From the NCBI GenBank assembly GCA_035353855.1, contig DAOQAK010000011.1, forward strand, positions 1 to 64,000: DNA of 64,000 nt, given 5' to 3'. Below are positions 37,955-46,922 of the stretch, one piece after another. How positions within the stretch are numbered: position 1 is the stretch's first letter; the number at the start of each line of letters is the position of its first letter. This DNA is from Bacteroidales bacterium. GTDB lineage: Bacteria > Bacteroidota > Bacteroidia > Bacteroidales > CG2-30-32-10. The notes under the pieces were generated by a model. The model made no database searches and was not told where the DNA came from. It was given only the letters and a program-made list of their open reading frames with translations. The position numbers were made by a program, and so were the translations under genes.

Positions 37955-38509
37955 TTATTTTTTTTCTTCTTCAATGATATCATATTTTTCAGCGAAGATG
38001 GTAATAACCGAAATATAATTTTTATGAGTTTGCTCCATTTTAGTTTTTAATTTTTGAATATCTTTTTTTGATAAACTATCGGCAATCCCAGCTTTCTTCT
38101 TACCGTTAACCCATGCACTGTCTTTACAGGGAGTATGGTCGATATGGCATAATAAATTTTTATCATTTTCCATTTTATCCATTTCGGGTTGTTCAATACG
38201 GAATTCTTTAACAATGCCGAAAATTCTTACTCTTTTATTATAAAGAGAGTCGTTGAAACTAGTTGATGAATCCTGTGGAACAATTTTAATGATTGCACCA
38301 CTTTCGGTTTTTAATTTCATTTTCTTTCCGTCAACACCGCATATATGGATAATTAAACCTTCAGTTTCAACTTTTTTATTTTCATAGAAGCTGATATTTT
38401 TAATCAAACTGTCAGCGTGAACTTTATTAATTTGAGCAAAAACCTTTGTATTGCTTATGTTTAAAAGGAAAACAAATATTACTGATAGTTGTATTTTTTT
38501 AGTCATCAT
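37955..38509 (-). CDS. secreted OB-fold-like protein of unknown function
   Basis: 184 residues. A signal peptide (ending near KVFAQ) is followed by a beta-rich segment (ENKKVETEGLIIHICGVDGK, then ESGAIIKIVP and NKRVRIFGIVKEF), which looks like a small OB-fold domain, and a helical Lys-rich C-terminus. Two Cys and two His lie near LLCHIDHTPCKDS, a possible metal or heme site. The fold assignment is by appearance only. It is probably cotranscribed with the M14 peptidase gene. Confidence 0.55.
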   Translation of the reverse strand: MMTKKIQLSVIFVFLLNISNTKVFAQINKVHADSLIKNISFYENKKVETEGLIIHICGVDGKKMKLKTESGAIIKIVPQDSSTSFNDSLYNKRVRIFGIVKEFRIEQPEMDKMENDKNLLCHIDHTPCKDSAWVNGKKKAGIADSLSKKDIQKLKTKMEQTHKNYISVITIFAEKYDIIEEEKK

Positions 38510-38735
38510 TGATTTTTTATTATTGAAATTTTTAATAATTCAAAGTTTTCAAATGTAGTTTTTTTCAATAAAGGAAAAAGAAAATATTTTTCTTTTTTAT
38601 ATCCTCTGCCTTTTCTTCGAAATGTTCAGACTGATGGCAGGCAGTCCTCGCTGGAAATTGAAACTTCAAAAGTCGCAACCCAGAAGCATGTAAAGACTTT
38701 TGAGGGTTTCCTGCGCGATAAATCAATCATTTTAT

Positions 38736-38743
38736 TAATTTTG
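38736..38743 (+). promoter_or_regulatory. -7 promoter element for metG
   Basis: TAATTTTG matches TAnnTTTG and lies 32 bases before the metG start. I see no clear -33 element. Confidence 0.4.
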
Positions 38744-38774
38744 CGCATTATTTAATAATAACAAAGTTTTTAAA

Positions 38775-40829
38775 ATGAGTTCAGAAAAAAAATACAAACG
38801 ATACACAGTTACTTCTGCTTTGCCTTATGCCAATGGCCCGGTACATATAGGTCACTTGGCCGGAGTATATGTGCCTGCCGATATTTATGTGCGTTACCTG
38901 CGTTCAAAAGGTGAAGATGTTTTATTCATCGGTGGTTCTGATGAACATGGTGTACCCATTACCATTAAAGCAAAGCAGGAAGGTGTTACTCCGCAACAGA
39001 TAGTTGACAAATATCATAACATCATAAAAAAATCGTTTGAAGAATTAGGAATCTCATTCGATATTTATTCGCGTACTTCAAATAAAGTTCATCATGAAAC
39101 GGCTTCTGAATTTTTCACAACTCTTTACGAAAAAGGCGAATTTATTGAGAAGACATCGGAACAGCTTTATGATGAAGAGCACAAACAATTTCTTGCCGAC
39201 CGTTATGTTACGGGAACTTGCCCACATTGTAATAACGACAGGGCTTACGGCGACCAGTGCGAAAAATGCGGAACATCGTTGAATGCAACAGATTTGATAA
39301 ACCCAAAATCGGTATTAAGCGGGAACGTGCCTGTACTAAAGGAAACCAAGCATTGGTATTTGCAACTCGATAAGTACGAACCCTGGCTGAGGCAATGGAT
39401 TCTGGAAGAACATAAGGAATGGAAAACAAATGTTTACGGTCAGTGTAAATCGTGGATTGACCAGGGATTGCAGCCACGTGCTGTTACCCGCGACCTCGAC
39501 TGGGGTGTAAAAGTTCCATTGAAAGAAGCCGAAGGAAAAGTTTTATATGTCTGGTTCGACGCGCCAATAGGATATATCAGCGCAACCAAAGAATGGGCTA
39601 CAGAGAAAAAGAAAAACTGGGAAATATACTGGAAAGATAAAGAAACAAGATTGATTCATTTTATCGGAAAAGATAATATTGTTTTTCATTGTATCGTTTT
39701 CCCTTCAATGCTTCATGCAGAAGGGACTTATCTTGTTCCTGATAATGTTCCGGCTAATGAATTTTTAAATCTTGAAGGAGATAAAATTTCTACATCACGC
39801 AACTGGGCAGTGTGGCTTCATGAGTATTTACAGGAGTTCCAGGGCAAGCAGGATGTATTGCGTTATGTACTTTGTTCAAATGCTCCCGAAACAAAAGACA
39901 ATGATTTTACCTGGCGCGATTTTCAGTTAAAGAATAACAGCGAATTGGTTGCTATTCTGGGGAATTTTGTAAACCGCACCATGGTTCTTACACATAAATA
40001 TTTTAATGGTGAAATTCCGGCAATATCAACAATCACAGATGTTGACAAAGAAACATTAAATGAACTTTCAAAATTTCCGGAACGTATTTCTGCAAGTCTT
40101 GAAAGTTATCGTTTCCGTGAAGCGCTGAATGAAATGATGAATCTTGCACGTTTGGGAAATAAATATCTCGCCGACAGCGAGCCATGGAAAATATTTGCAA
40201 CAGACCCGGAAAGGGTGAAAACAATTCTGAATATTTCATTACAGATCTGTGCAAACCTTTCGATAGTAATGGAACCTTTCCTTCCTTTCTCGGCCGATAA
40301 ATTAGGCAGCATGCTTAATTTCCCAAAACTGAAATGGAACGATGCCGGTAAACCCGATTTACTTAAAGCAGGCTTCAGAATTGGCAAGGCAGAATTGCTT
40401 TATGAAAAAATAGAAGATGAAGCAATTGCATTACAGGTAAAGAAACTTCAGGATACGAAGATTGCAAATGAATCGAAAGAAAAACCTGTAGCTCCTGCAA
40501 AACCCGATATTTCATATGAAGATTTTGCAAAGCTCGACATTCGCACAGGAACTATCCTTGCAGCAGAAAAAGTTCCGAAGACGGATAAACTTTTAAAACT
40601 TGTTGTTGATACCGGAATTGATAAACGTACAGTAGTTTCGGGTATTGCAGCGAATTACGAACCCGAAAAAATTATCGGGCAGAAAGTAACAATATTGGTA
40701 AACCTAGAGCCCAAAATGCTTCGCGGAATTAAATCGCAGGGAATGATACTTATGGCCGAAAACGCAAAAGGAGAATTGTGTTTTGTACATCAGGAAAAGG
40801 ATTTTGAAAATGGGAGTTGTATAAAATAA
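38775..40829 (+). CDS. metG: methionine--tRNA ligase
   Basis: 684 residues. Class I synthetase: the HIGH motif appears as ANGPVHIGHLAG, the zinc finger as CPHCNNDRAYGDQCEKCG, and the KMSKS loop as GDKISTSRN, a common MetG variant. The anticodon-binding domain follows, and the C-terminus (about 580-684) is a tRNA-binding OB domain (FAKLDIRTGTILAAEKVPKT), as in the dimeric form. A strong terminator follows 12 bases after the stop. Confidence 0.97.
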   Translation: MSSEKKYKRYTVTSALPYANGPVHIGHLAGVYVPADIYVRYLRSKGEDVLFIGGSDEHGVPITIKAKQEGVTPQQIVDKYHNIIKKSFEELGISFDIYSRTSNKVHHETASEFFTTLYEKGEFIEKTSEQLYDEEHKQFLADRYVTGTCPHCNNDRAYGDQCEKCGTSLNATDLINPKSVLSGNVPVLKETKHWYLQLDKYEPWLRQWILEEHKEWKTNVYGQCKSWIDQGLQPRAVTRDLDWGVKVPLKEAEGKVLYVWFDAPIGYISATKEWATEKKKNWEIYWKDKETRLIHFIGKDNIVFHCIVFPSMLHAEGTYLVPDNVPANEFLNLEGDKISTSRNWAVWLHEYLQEFQGKQDVLRYVLCSNAPETKDNDFTWRDFQLKNNSELVAILGNFVNRTMVLTHKYFNGEIPAISTITDVDKETLNELSKFPERISASLESYRFREALNEMMNLARLGNKYLADSEPWKIFATDPERVKTILNISLQICANLSIVMEPFLPFSADKLGSMLNFPKLKWNDAGKPDLLKAGFRIGKAELLYEKIEDEAIALQVKKLQDTKIANESKEKPVAPAKPDISYEDFAKLDIRTGTILAAEKVPKTDKLLKLVVDTGIDKRTVVSGIAANYEPEKIIGQKVTILVNLEPKMLRGIKSQGMILMAENAKGELCFVHQEKDFENGSCIK

Positions 40830-40841
40830 TTTGGAAAAACA

Positions 40842-40880
40842 ACGAGGGCGGCTCTGCAAATGCAGAGCCGCCCTCGTTTT
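40842..40880. terminator. terminator downstream of metG
   Basis: A perfect 17-bp GC-rich stem, ACGAGGGCGGCTCTGCA with its complement, encloses a 2-base loop and is followed by TTTT on the plus strand. The GC content is far above the surroundings. It also lies directly beyond the 3' end of the convergent tRNA-Arg and may end that transcript too. Confidence 0.9.
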
Positions 40881-40881
40881 G

Positions 40882-40953
40882 TAGCCCCACCAGGAATCGA
40901 ACCTGGATTTAAAGTTTAGGAAACTTCCGTTCTATCCATTGAACTACAGGGCC
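40882..40953 (-). tRNA. tRNA-Arg (anticodon CCT)
   Basis: The minus strand folds as a complete cloverleaf of 72 bases: acceptor GGCCCTG, D arm GTTC/GAAC with loop AATGGATA, anticodon arm GAAGT-TTCCTAA-ACTTT with anticodon CCT, four-base variable loop and T arm CCAGG-TTCGATT-CCTGG. The acceptor stem pairs GGCCCTG with TGGGGCT and includes three G-U pairs (positions 1, 6 and 7), which is weaker than usual. CCA is not encoded. A second, partial copy lies at 41238-41312. Confidence 0.93.
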
Positions 40954-40986
40954 AAAATTATTTTACAAAATTACACAAAATTAAAT

Positions 40987-41229
40987 TTATATTGAAATTA
41001 CTTTTTTCAAATATCTTCTTCCTGTAGCTGTTTTAAAATATTTTTCCCTTTTAACAGCATTTTCAAGTGTTTCAAAAGATTCATAATAAATAATTTCCCA
41101 AGGAATGAAAGGTTTTGTAGAAAATATTTTTCCTGAATTATGCTCTTTAAGTCTTTGCTCTAAATCTTGGCAGTGTCCTTTATAAAATCTGTGAAATTTT
41201 TTACTATATAAGACGTAAGAATAAAACAT
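40987..41229 (-). CDS. small GIY-YIG nuclease-family protein
   Basis: 80 residues, a bare GIY-YIG domain of the YhbQ/UPF0213 kind: YSYVLYS takes the GIY position, FYKGHC the YIG position, the conserved Arg is in RLKEHNSG and the metal-binding Glu is probably in KREKYFKT. I start it at the ATG at 41229. A longer in-frame reading to 41298 would only translate the palindrome and tRNA fragment and is rejected. The gene sits between a partial and a complete copy of tRNA-Arg, so it is likely mobile or once mobile. Confidence 0.85.
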   Translation of the reverse strand: MFYSYVLYSKKFHRFYKGHCQDLEQRLKEHNSGKIFSTKPFIPWEIIYYESFETLENAVKREKYFKTATGRRYLKKVISI

Positions 41230-41237
41230 TGATAGAA

Positions 41238-41312
41238 TTTTAGGAAACTTCCGTTCCCCGCCCGAACGACTGACGTGTTCAGTCGGGCGGGTATCCATTG
41301 AACTACAGGGTC
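41238..41312 (-). pseudogene. partial tRNA-Arg(CCT) 5' half, split by a palindrome
   Basis: Read on the minus strand this is GACCCTGTAGTTCAATGGATA, then a 35-nt insert, then GAACGGAAGTTTCCTAAA. Without the insert it equals the first 40 or so bases of the intact tRNA-Arg, with one difference in the acceptor (GACCCTG against GGCCCTG). The match stops at the 3' edge of the anticodon loop. There is no 3' half, so it cannot form a tRNA. Confidence 0.85.
41257..41291. repeat. 35-nt GC-rich palindrome inserted in a tRNA D-loop
   Basis: The arms CCCGCCCG plus ACTGA and TCAGT plus CGGGCGGG form a 13-bp stem with a 4-base bulge and a CGTGT loop. It lies exactly between the D-loop and 3' D-stem of the partial tRNA copy and is much more GC-rich than its surroundings. 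Confidence 0.85.
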
Positions 41313-41415
41313 AGCAGTGCAAAGATAAAAAAATATTTTATTGTAATAAAGTAAACATGAGGTATTCTTGGGTATTTATTAAGTTGGTAAGGATAAAAAA
41401 ATATAAATTTGTAAA

Positions 41416-42390
41416 ATGAATTATACAAAAAAACATATAATATTATTTTTTATTTTATTCATTACATTATCCTTAAATTTTTGTACTGCGCAGAATACAT
41501 CGAAACCGGATTGTAAAATTTATTTAAATTTTTCAAACTATTCTTTTGAAATTACCGAAGGCTTTTCGCAGTTATATGATATAAGTTCTCGCTACGGAAT
41601 ATTATCACAGGAATGCAATTCATTTTTGAATTTTATATTTACAAACCCCGTGTTAAGCAATATCCTCTTTCCTAAAGAAATTGATAAATGCAATATTTAT
41701 TACAAAGAATTTTTTAACCGCTGTCGTTGCGATTCTACTTCAAGAATAGATATATATTTACCATCTGGGAAAAAGCAGGAGATAAAAATAAAAGAATTTG
41801 ATAAAGATTTGTTTGACATCTCATTATTAGAAATTCGTGATAGCGCTTTAAATGCATTAAATAAAGCTTTTCCAAAATACAAAATAAAAATAGATGTTTC
41901 ATCAACACCCAGAATGCTTGATGAACAAAAAAAATATTTCAGAAAAGGCGCAAGTAAAACTTTATTATCAACACATCTGATAGGAGCTGCAGCCGATTTT
42001 AAAATATTTTTTAATGGAAGATTAATTGATCCGAAGAAAAATTCAAGAGGACTTTTTAGTAGCATAGTACCCTATCAGATTTTAGGTAAGTATATTATTG
42101 ATAAAGGTTATTTCTGGGGAATAACATGGGATCCGGGGCATATGCAGCTAAAAAGAAAATTGGAAAATATCCTTATCGAATACCCGGAATTACAAAATAA
42201 TGGAAACCTTATTACTTCATATTATAATATCGTTAAACTCGATAGTATACCTTTAAAATATAAACCTGTGATAGAAATCATGGATGAAAAATTTGGAATA
42301 AACGAAGTTAGAAAATACGATTACACTCAGCCCTGGGTTGAGGATACTTTGCTTCAGCCAATCGAAATAGACAAACTATTAAAAAATTAA
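41416..42390 (+). CDS. secreted M15-like peptidoglycan peptidase
   Basis: 324 residues with a signal peptide (ending near NFCTAQ). The C-terminal half has the M15 (VanY / L-Ala-D-Glu peptidase) pattern: STHLIGAAADFKIFFNG supplies the His and Asp zinc ligands, and GITWDPGHMQLK supplies the catalytic Asp and third His. The substrate is probably a peptide bond in cell-wall stem peptides; this is inferred from family. The N-terminal 130 residues are not recognised. The gene is alone on the plus strand. Confidence 0.7.
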   Translation: MNYTKKHIILFFILFITLSLNFCTAQNTSKPDCKIYLNFSNYSFEITEGFSQLYDISSRYGILSQECNSFLNFIFTNPVLSNILFPKEIDKCNIYYKEFFNRCRCDSTSRIDIYLPSGKKQEIKIKEFDKDLFDISLLEIRDSALNALNKAFPKYKIKIDVSSTPRMLDEQKKYFRKGASKTLLSTHLIGAAADFKIFFNGRLIDPKKNSRGLFSSIVPYQILGKYIIDKGYFWGITWDPGHMQLKRKLENILIEYPELQNNGNLITSYYNIVKLDSIPLKYKPVIEIMDEKFGINEVRKYDYTQPWVEDTLLQPIEIDKLLKN

Positions 42391-42436
42391 TATTAACATT
42401 TTTAACAAAATAGTTTTAAAAAAAGCATTTCAAATC

Positions 42437-42467
42437 TTGATGCTGATAATTGCATTAGCTATATTTG
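42437..42467 (+). promoter_or_regulatory. -33/-7 promoter before the lamin-tail protein gene
   Basis: TTG at 42437-42439 is followed after 20 bases by TATATTTG (42460-42467), a full match to the Bacteroidota housekeeping promoter. The predicted start of transcription lies about 10 bases before the ATG at 42484. Confidence 0.55.
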
Positions 42468-42483
42468 TTGTTCCCAAACATGC

Positions 42484-44196
42484 ATGAAAACTTATATTGG
42501 TAAAATATTATTTGTTATTTCATTTCTATTATCAGGATTTCTAAAAGTACATTCTCAATGTCCTGTTGTTATTAACGAAGTAATGGTCTCGCCAACCGGG
42601 GGCATTAATGAAAATTGTTTTTATAATGCTGATACACTCAATGGTGGCAATCCTAATTTAGGTTTAGAGTGGATTGAATTATACAACGCAAATCCCTGCG
42701 ATTCATTTGATATATCCTGTTATATGATAGCTTTTGAAACATCAAGCGGAACGGGGCAAAATTATGGTTCTTTTAAATTATTTGGTGTTATACCACCTAA
42801 TGGACATTTTCTGATTGGAGGAAGCAATGTTCCAAATGCAGATATAAACACATCTTTAATAAATGCGTTACATTGTTCCAGTAAAAAATGGTGTTTAAAT
42901 GACAGCGCCGGTTGGATAGGATTTTATGATATCAATAGTTTTCCAATTGATGCTGTTTACTGGAATATTGGCGGAACAGCTGCTGATTTATATACCTGGC
43001 CACAGTATACGTCGGATATAGAAACTCCGATGCCTTATTGTTCATGCTGTACTTCATCTTATTTTGAAAATCCCGGAACTTTTGCTGTTGCTGAGTATGC
43101 GGGAAATGTTATTCCTAACAGTTCAATTACATTTGCCCGTATTACCGATGGAAATCCTGTGTGGGGGTTTGGACCTGTAGACGGAACTCCTAATAATTGT
43201 AATGGCGGATCTTGTAATTCAGTATCTATTGGATTTACTTTAAACCCTCCAACTTGTGTTGGTGGTAATAATGGTTCGGTTTCAGTTAACATGGGTACAA
43301 CAACAACTTTGCAAACACCATTTACATACAAATGGTCGAATAATGATACAGGTCAAACTATTTCAGGACTTACTGCCGGATTATATCGTGTTACAGTAAC
43401 TGATAAGTGGGGTTGCGAATATATTGCAGATACAATTTTAAATAATCCTACTCCTCCCGATTTATCTATCTTGTGCGATAACCCTGTTTGTCCCGGTGAT
43501 GATGTAACTCTTAATTCAAACATAAGCGGAATAACTTATAACTGGACTGGTCCTGATAGTTTTTCTTCAAGTTTTTCTTCGCCCGTAATTACTGCTTTTC
43601 AACAAATAAATGAAGGTAATTATTATCTTACAATTTTGAATTCCGATTCATGTATTCTTAAAGATACATTACAGATTTTATTAAAACAATTACCTGTTGT
43701 TAATATCGGTAATGATACAAATATTTGTTATCATCAGTCATTAAAGTTGAATGCAGATAACGGAAATAACTTTATTTACCTGTGGAGCGATGGTAGTACA
43801 CTTCCACAAAATACAATAGTTGCCGATAATAATACCAGTGGTTTAAATCCTTTCTGGGTGTCGGTTTTGGTTACTGTTCCAAATTGTATTTCAGTTTCCG
43901 ATTCAATATTAATTACATTGGAGCAATGTGAAGTTGAAGAAACGAATGTAATTACACCCAATAACGATAATATTAATGATAACTTTGTTTTTAAAGGCTT
44001 GGATAAATTTCCGAATTCGCAGTTGGTAATTTTTAACAGATGGGGAAGAATAATTTATGAAAATTCAGATTATCAAAATGATTGGAATGGAAATTCCTGC
44101 CCCGATGGAGTATATTACTATATTTTAAAGTTGTCCGAAAGTTCAGATAGAAAAGAAATCAAAGGATGGATAACAATAATCGGAAAAGAAAATTAA
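42484..44196 (+). CDS. secreted lamin-tail protein with gliding-type C-terminal domain
   Basis: 570 residues. A signal peptide (ending near KVHSQ) is followed by a lamin-tail domain (VVINEVMVSPTGG and GLEWIELYN, about 28-150), Ig/PKD-like repeats of SprB type (PPTCVGGNNGSVSVNMG and SGLTAGLYRVTVTDKWGC) and a C-terminal CHU_C domain (ITPNNDNINDNFVFKGLDKF, then FNRWGRIIYEN). The last is the type B sorting signal of the type IX secretion system, so the protein should be exported to the cell surface. Its biological role is unknown. Confidence 0.85.
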   Translation: MKTYIGKILFVISFLLSGFLKVHSQCPVVINEVMVSPTGGINENCFYNADTLNGGNPNLGLEWIELYNANPCDSFDISCYMIAFETSSGTGQNYGSFKLFGVIPPNGHFLIGGSNVPNADINTSLINALHCSSKKWCLNDSAGWIGFYDINSFPIDAVYWNIGGTAADLYTWPQYTSDIETPMPYCSCCTSSYFENPGTFAVAEYAGNVIPNSSITFARITDGNPVWGFGPVDGTPNNCNGGSCNSVSIGFTLNPPTCVGGNNGSVSVNMGTTTTLQTPFTYKWSNNDTGQTISGLTAGLYRVTVTDKWGCEYIADTILNNPTPPDLSILCDNPVCPGDDVTLNSNISGITYNWTGPDSFSSSFSSPVITAFQQINEGNYYLTILNSDSCILKDTLQILLKQLPVVNIGNDTNICYHQSLKLNADNGNNFIYLWSDGSTLPQNTIVADNNTSGLNPFWVSVLVTVPNCISVSDSILITLEQCEVEETNVITPNNDNINDNFVFKGLDKFPNSQLVIFNRWGRIIYENSDYQNDWNGNSCPDGVYYYILKLSESSDRKEIKGWITIIGKEN

Positions 44197-44203
44197 TATT
44201 GAT

Positions 44204-44665
44204 TTAATTATTTTCTTCTGAACAATATCTCTCAATAAGTTCAGCAGCTTTATTAAAACCAAAATTAAATGCCTGGTTCCAATCTTCGCAGGCACCTGTT
44301 TTATCGCCAAGCTCCGCTTTAACTATTCCTCTTAAATCATAAACTTCTCCATAATCAGGAATAATTTCAAGAGCTTTATTATAATCAACCAAAGCACCTT
44401 TTAAATCTTTAAGATTATATTTTGCCATTCCCCTGTAAGCATAAGCTTCGCCATTATCAACATCCAGTTCAACGGCTTTATCTAAAAGTTTTAGCGCTTC
44501 TTTATATTTTTTAAGATCTAACTGAATATTTCCCTTTTTTAAATAATCCTGTGAAGTAACTAATTTGGGATCTTCGCTGGTATTTGCATTTTTCTGTGTC
44601 TTACATGAAGGTGTTACTATAACAACCAACAATAAGAATATAGCTAAATGAAGAAATCGGTTCAT
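44204..44665 (-). CDS. small TPR lipoprotein
   Basis: 153 residues. The N-terminus has a signal and lipobox ending in VTPSC. Three TPR units follow (DYLKKGNIQLDLKKYKEALK, GEAYAYRGMAKYNLKDLKGA and the next, GEVYDLRGIVKAELGDKTGA). Likely a periplasmic scaffold. It is convergent with the lamin-tail protein gene, with only 7 bases between the stops. Confidence 0.85.
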   Translation of the reverse strand: MNRFLHLAIFLLLVVIVTPSCKTQKNANTSEDPKLVTSQDYLKKGNIQLDLKKYKEALKLLDKAVELDVDNGEAYAYRGMAKYNLKDLKGALVDYNKALEIIPDYGEVYDLRGIVKAELGDKTGACEDWNQAFNFGFNKAAELIERYCSEENN

Positions 44666-44799
44666 GATAATTTTTTTTCAAAGATATTAAATAAAATAAA
44701 TACCAACCAAACATATAATTTAAGTATCTTTAAATGGAAGTTTTTAAAAAACAATCATATGAAACAATAAACTTTTTAAACACAAACACCCCACACAAA

Positions 44800-46749
44800 A
44801 TGAAAAAAATTTTAACATTAATTGTTTTACTTGAGTTTACATTTGTTACATACTCACAAATGCCTGTAAACTCTGCTTTTCAGAATACATACGATTCTTA
44901 TAAAAAAGGAATGGTATTGAAAAACCGTCCGGCCAAATCAGTGGCTTTGATGAATAAATATGATGTGAAATTCTATTGGCTTGATATTAATCTTGAGCGA
45001 ACATCAACTTACATTTCGGGAAAAGTAACAATAAATGCAAAAATTCAGAACACTGTACTGGATACATTTGAATTGGAACTGGTTTCGGAATTAACAGTTG
45101 ATTCTGCAAAAATAAACGGAAGTTTGTGTACGGTAAATCATACTACTGATTTTGTTGACATTATTCCTTCTTCTGCATTGCCTGCCAATTCTGATATTTC
45201 AGCACAAATATTTTATCATGGTGCACCTCCTTCAGGTGGATTCTTTTCGGGAATATCGCATGGAACCAGCCAGTAGTGGGGCAATGAAGTGGTGTGGACT
45301 TTATCGGAACCATTCAATGGAAATCAGTGGTGGCCCTGTAAACAAGAATTATCAGATAAAGCCGATTCAAGCTGGGTATTCGTTACAACAGATAGTACCA
45401 ACAAAGTAGGCTCGAATGGAATACTTACAAATGTTGTTAATTTGGGAAATGGAAAAGCGCGCTATGAGTGGAAGTCACGTAACCCAATTGATTGCTACCT
45501 GATTTCTGTAGCAGTTGCAAAATATGTTGATTATACTTTTTACTGTCATCCTGTTGGCGTTGATTCACTAATGGTTCAGAATTATGTTTACGATAATCCG
45601 GCTACTCTTAATAATTTTAAAAATATTATTGACAGTACAGCGCAGATGATAGAATTATATTCCCATCTTTTTGGTCCATATCCTTTCAGCAATGAAAAAT
45701 ACGGACACAGCATGGCTCCGCTTAGTGGTGGAATGGAGCATCAAACTATGACTACGCTTGGATATTTTGATTTTATGCTTACCTGTCATGAGCTGGCACA
45801 TATGTGGTTTGGCGATAATGTGACTTGCAAAACATGGAGCGATATATGGATTAATGAAGGTTTCGCTTCATACGGAGAATACCTGAGCCTGGAATATTTG
45901 CATTCATTGGCTGCTGCTAATTCAAATATGCTTAGCGTTTATAACAATGTAATGTCGCAAACCGGCGGTAGTGTTTATGTTCCGCTTGCTGATATTACTG
46001 ATGAAAACAGGATTTTCGATTCGCGTTTGTCATACGATAAAGGATCGGCAATTATTCACATGCTTCGTTTTGAATTGCAGGACGACACTTTATTTTTCAA
46101 TATTTTAAAAACTTTTCAAACACAGTATAATAAAAGTGTTTCAACAGGAGATGATTTTAAATCAGTGGCAGAAACCTTATCAGGCAAGGATTTCACCGAT
46201 TTCTTCAATCAATGGTATTATGGCGAAGGTTATCCCACATACAAAGTAACATGGACTCAGGCAAATGATACACTTTATTTTACTTCAACACAAACGACTT
46301 CGTCAACAGTAACGCCTCTTTTCAAAATGTTGATGGAATATAAATTGAAATCGGCTTCCGGCGATACGCTTATCAGGGTTTACCAAACCGATAATGTGAA
46401 CAATTATAAAATCCCAATTCATAAAACTATTACCGGTATTGTGGTTGACCCGAATAATTGGGTTTTAAATAAAGTTGGTACGATTACAAATATTAATGAA
46501 TTTGAGAATAACATTGATTTTGAAATATCACCCAATCCCTGTACTGATAAATTGAATATTAATTTTTCCATTCCGGAGAAAAGGAACAAAACATTTGTAA
46601 TCACTGATATTACCGGGCGTTTGATAAAAACACTTAACGGTAATTCCGATAAGCAGGAAATAAATATTGAAGATTTGAGTAAAGGAATTTATTTTCTAAA
46701 AATCAGTAATGGCAATAGTTTTATTATAAAGAAATTTGTTAAAGAATAA
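44800..46749 (+). pseudogene. secreted M1-family aminopeptidase with in-frame amber stop
   Basis: Two ORFs in the same frame (ending at 45276 and resuming at once) together encode 649 residues. Signal peptide (MKKILTLIVLLEFTFVTYSQ), M1 beta-domain, exopeptidase motif GGMEH, zinc site H330ELAH with E353 in NEGF, and a T9SS type A C-terminal domain (ISPNPCTDKLNI, ending KKFVKE). The frame is broken only by TAG at 45274-45276, codon 159, inside GTSQ*WGNEVVWTLSE, where relatives as I recall them have a Ser or similar residue. It may be a recent nonsense mutation, a base-call error (TCG would give Ser), or read through. I start at 44800 because the earlier ATG at 44734 would bury the signal peptide. 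Confidence 0.85.
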
Positions 46750-46863
46750 TTTTTTTATAGAATCATATTCAATTATTAAGTAAGAAAATTTCTTTCTTAT
46801 TACAATCATTTACTAAAAGCTTTTGTAGTTCTATCTTTTGTGGGATATAAAATTCTTTTTTCA

Positions 46864-46871
46864 TATCTTTG
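46864..46871 (+). promoter_or_regulatory. -7 promoter element for the beta-barrel protein gene
   Basis: TATCTTTG fully matches TAnnTTTG, 51 bases before the start of the gene at 46923. TTTTG at 46836-46840 is a possible -33, though 23 bases apart. Confidence 0.45.
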
Positions 46872-46922
46872 TTAAATAAATATATAGATAGATAAGAAAA
46901 ATTAAGCCTTTTATTTAGAATT

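Noticed and set aside
41230..41298. Longer N-terminus of the GIY-YIG gene (in-frame ATG at 41298)
   Set aside because: This stretch is only the translation of the tRNA fragment and the palindrome; it has no domain character. The ATG at 41229 starts the GIY-YIG fold.
45274..45276. TAG as a recoded amino acid (pyrrolysine) codon
   Set aside because: No pyl genes are visible, and a single change from TCG explains it better.
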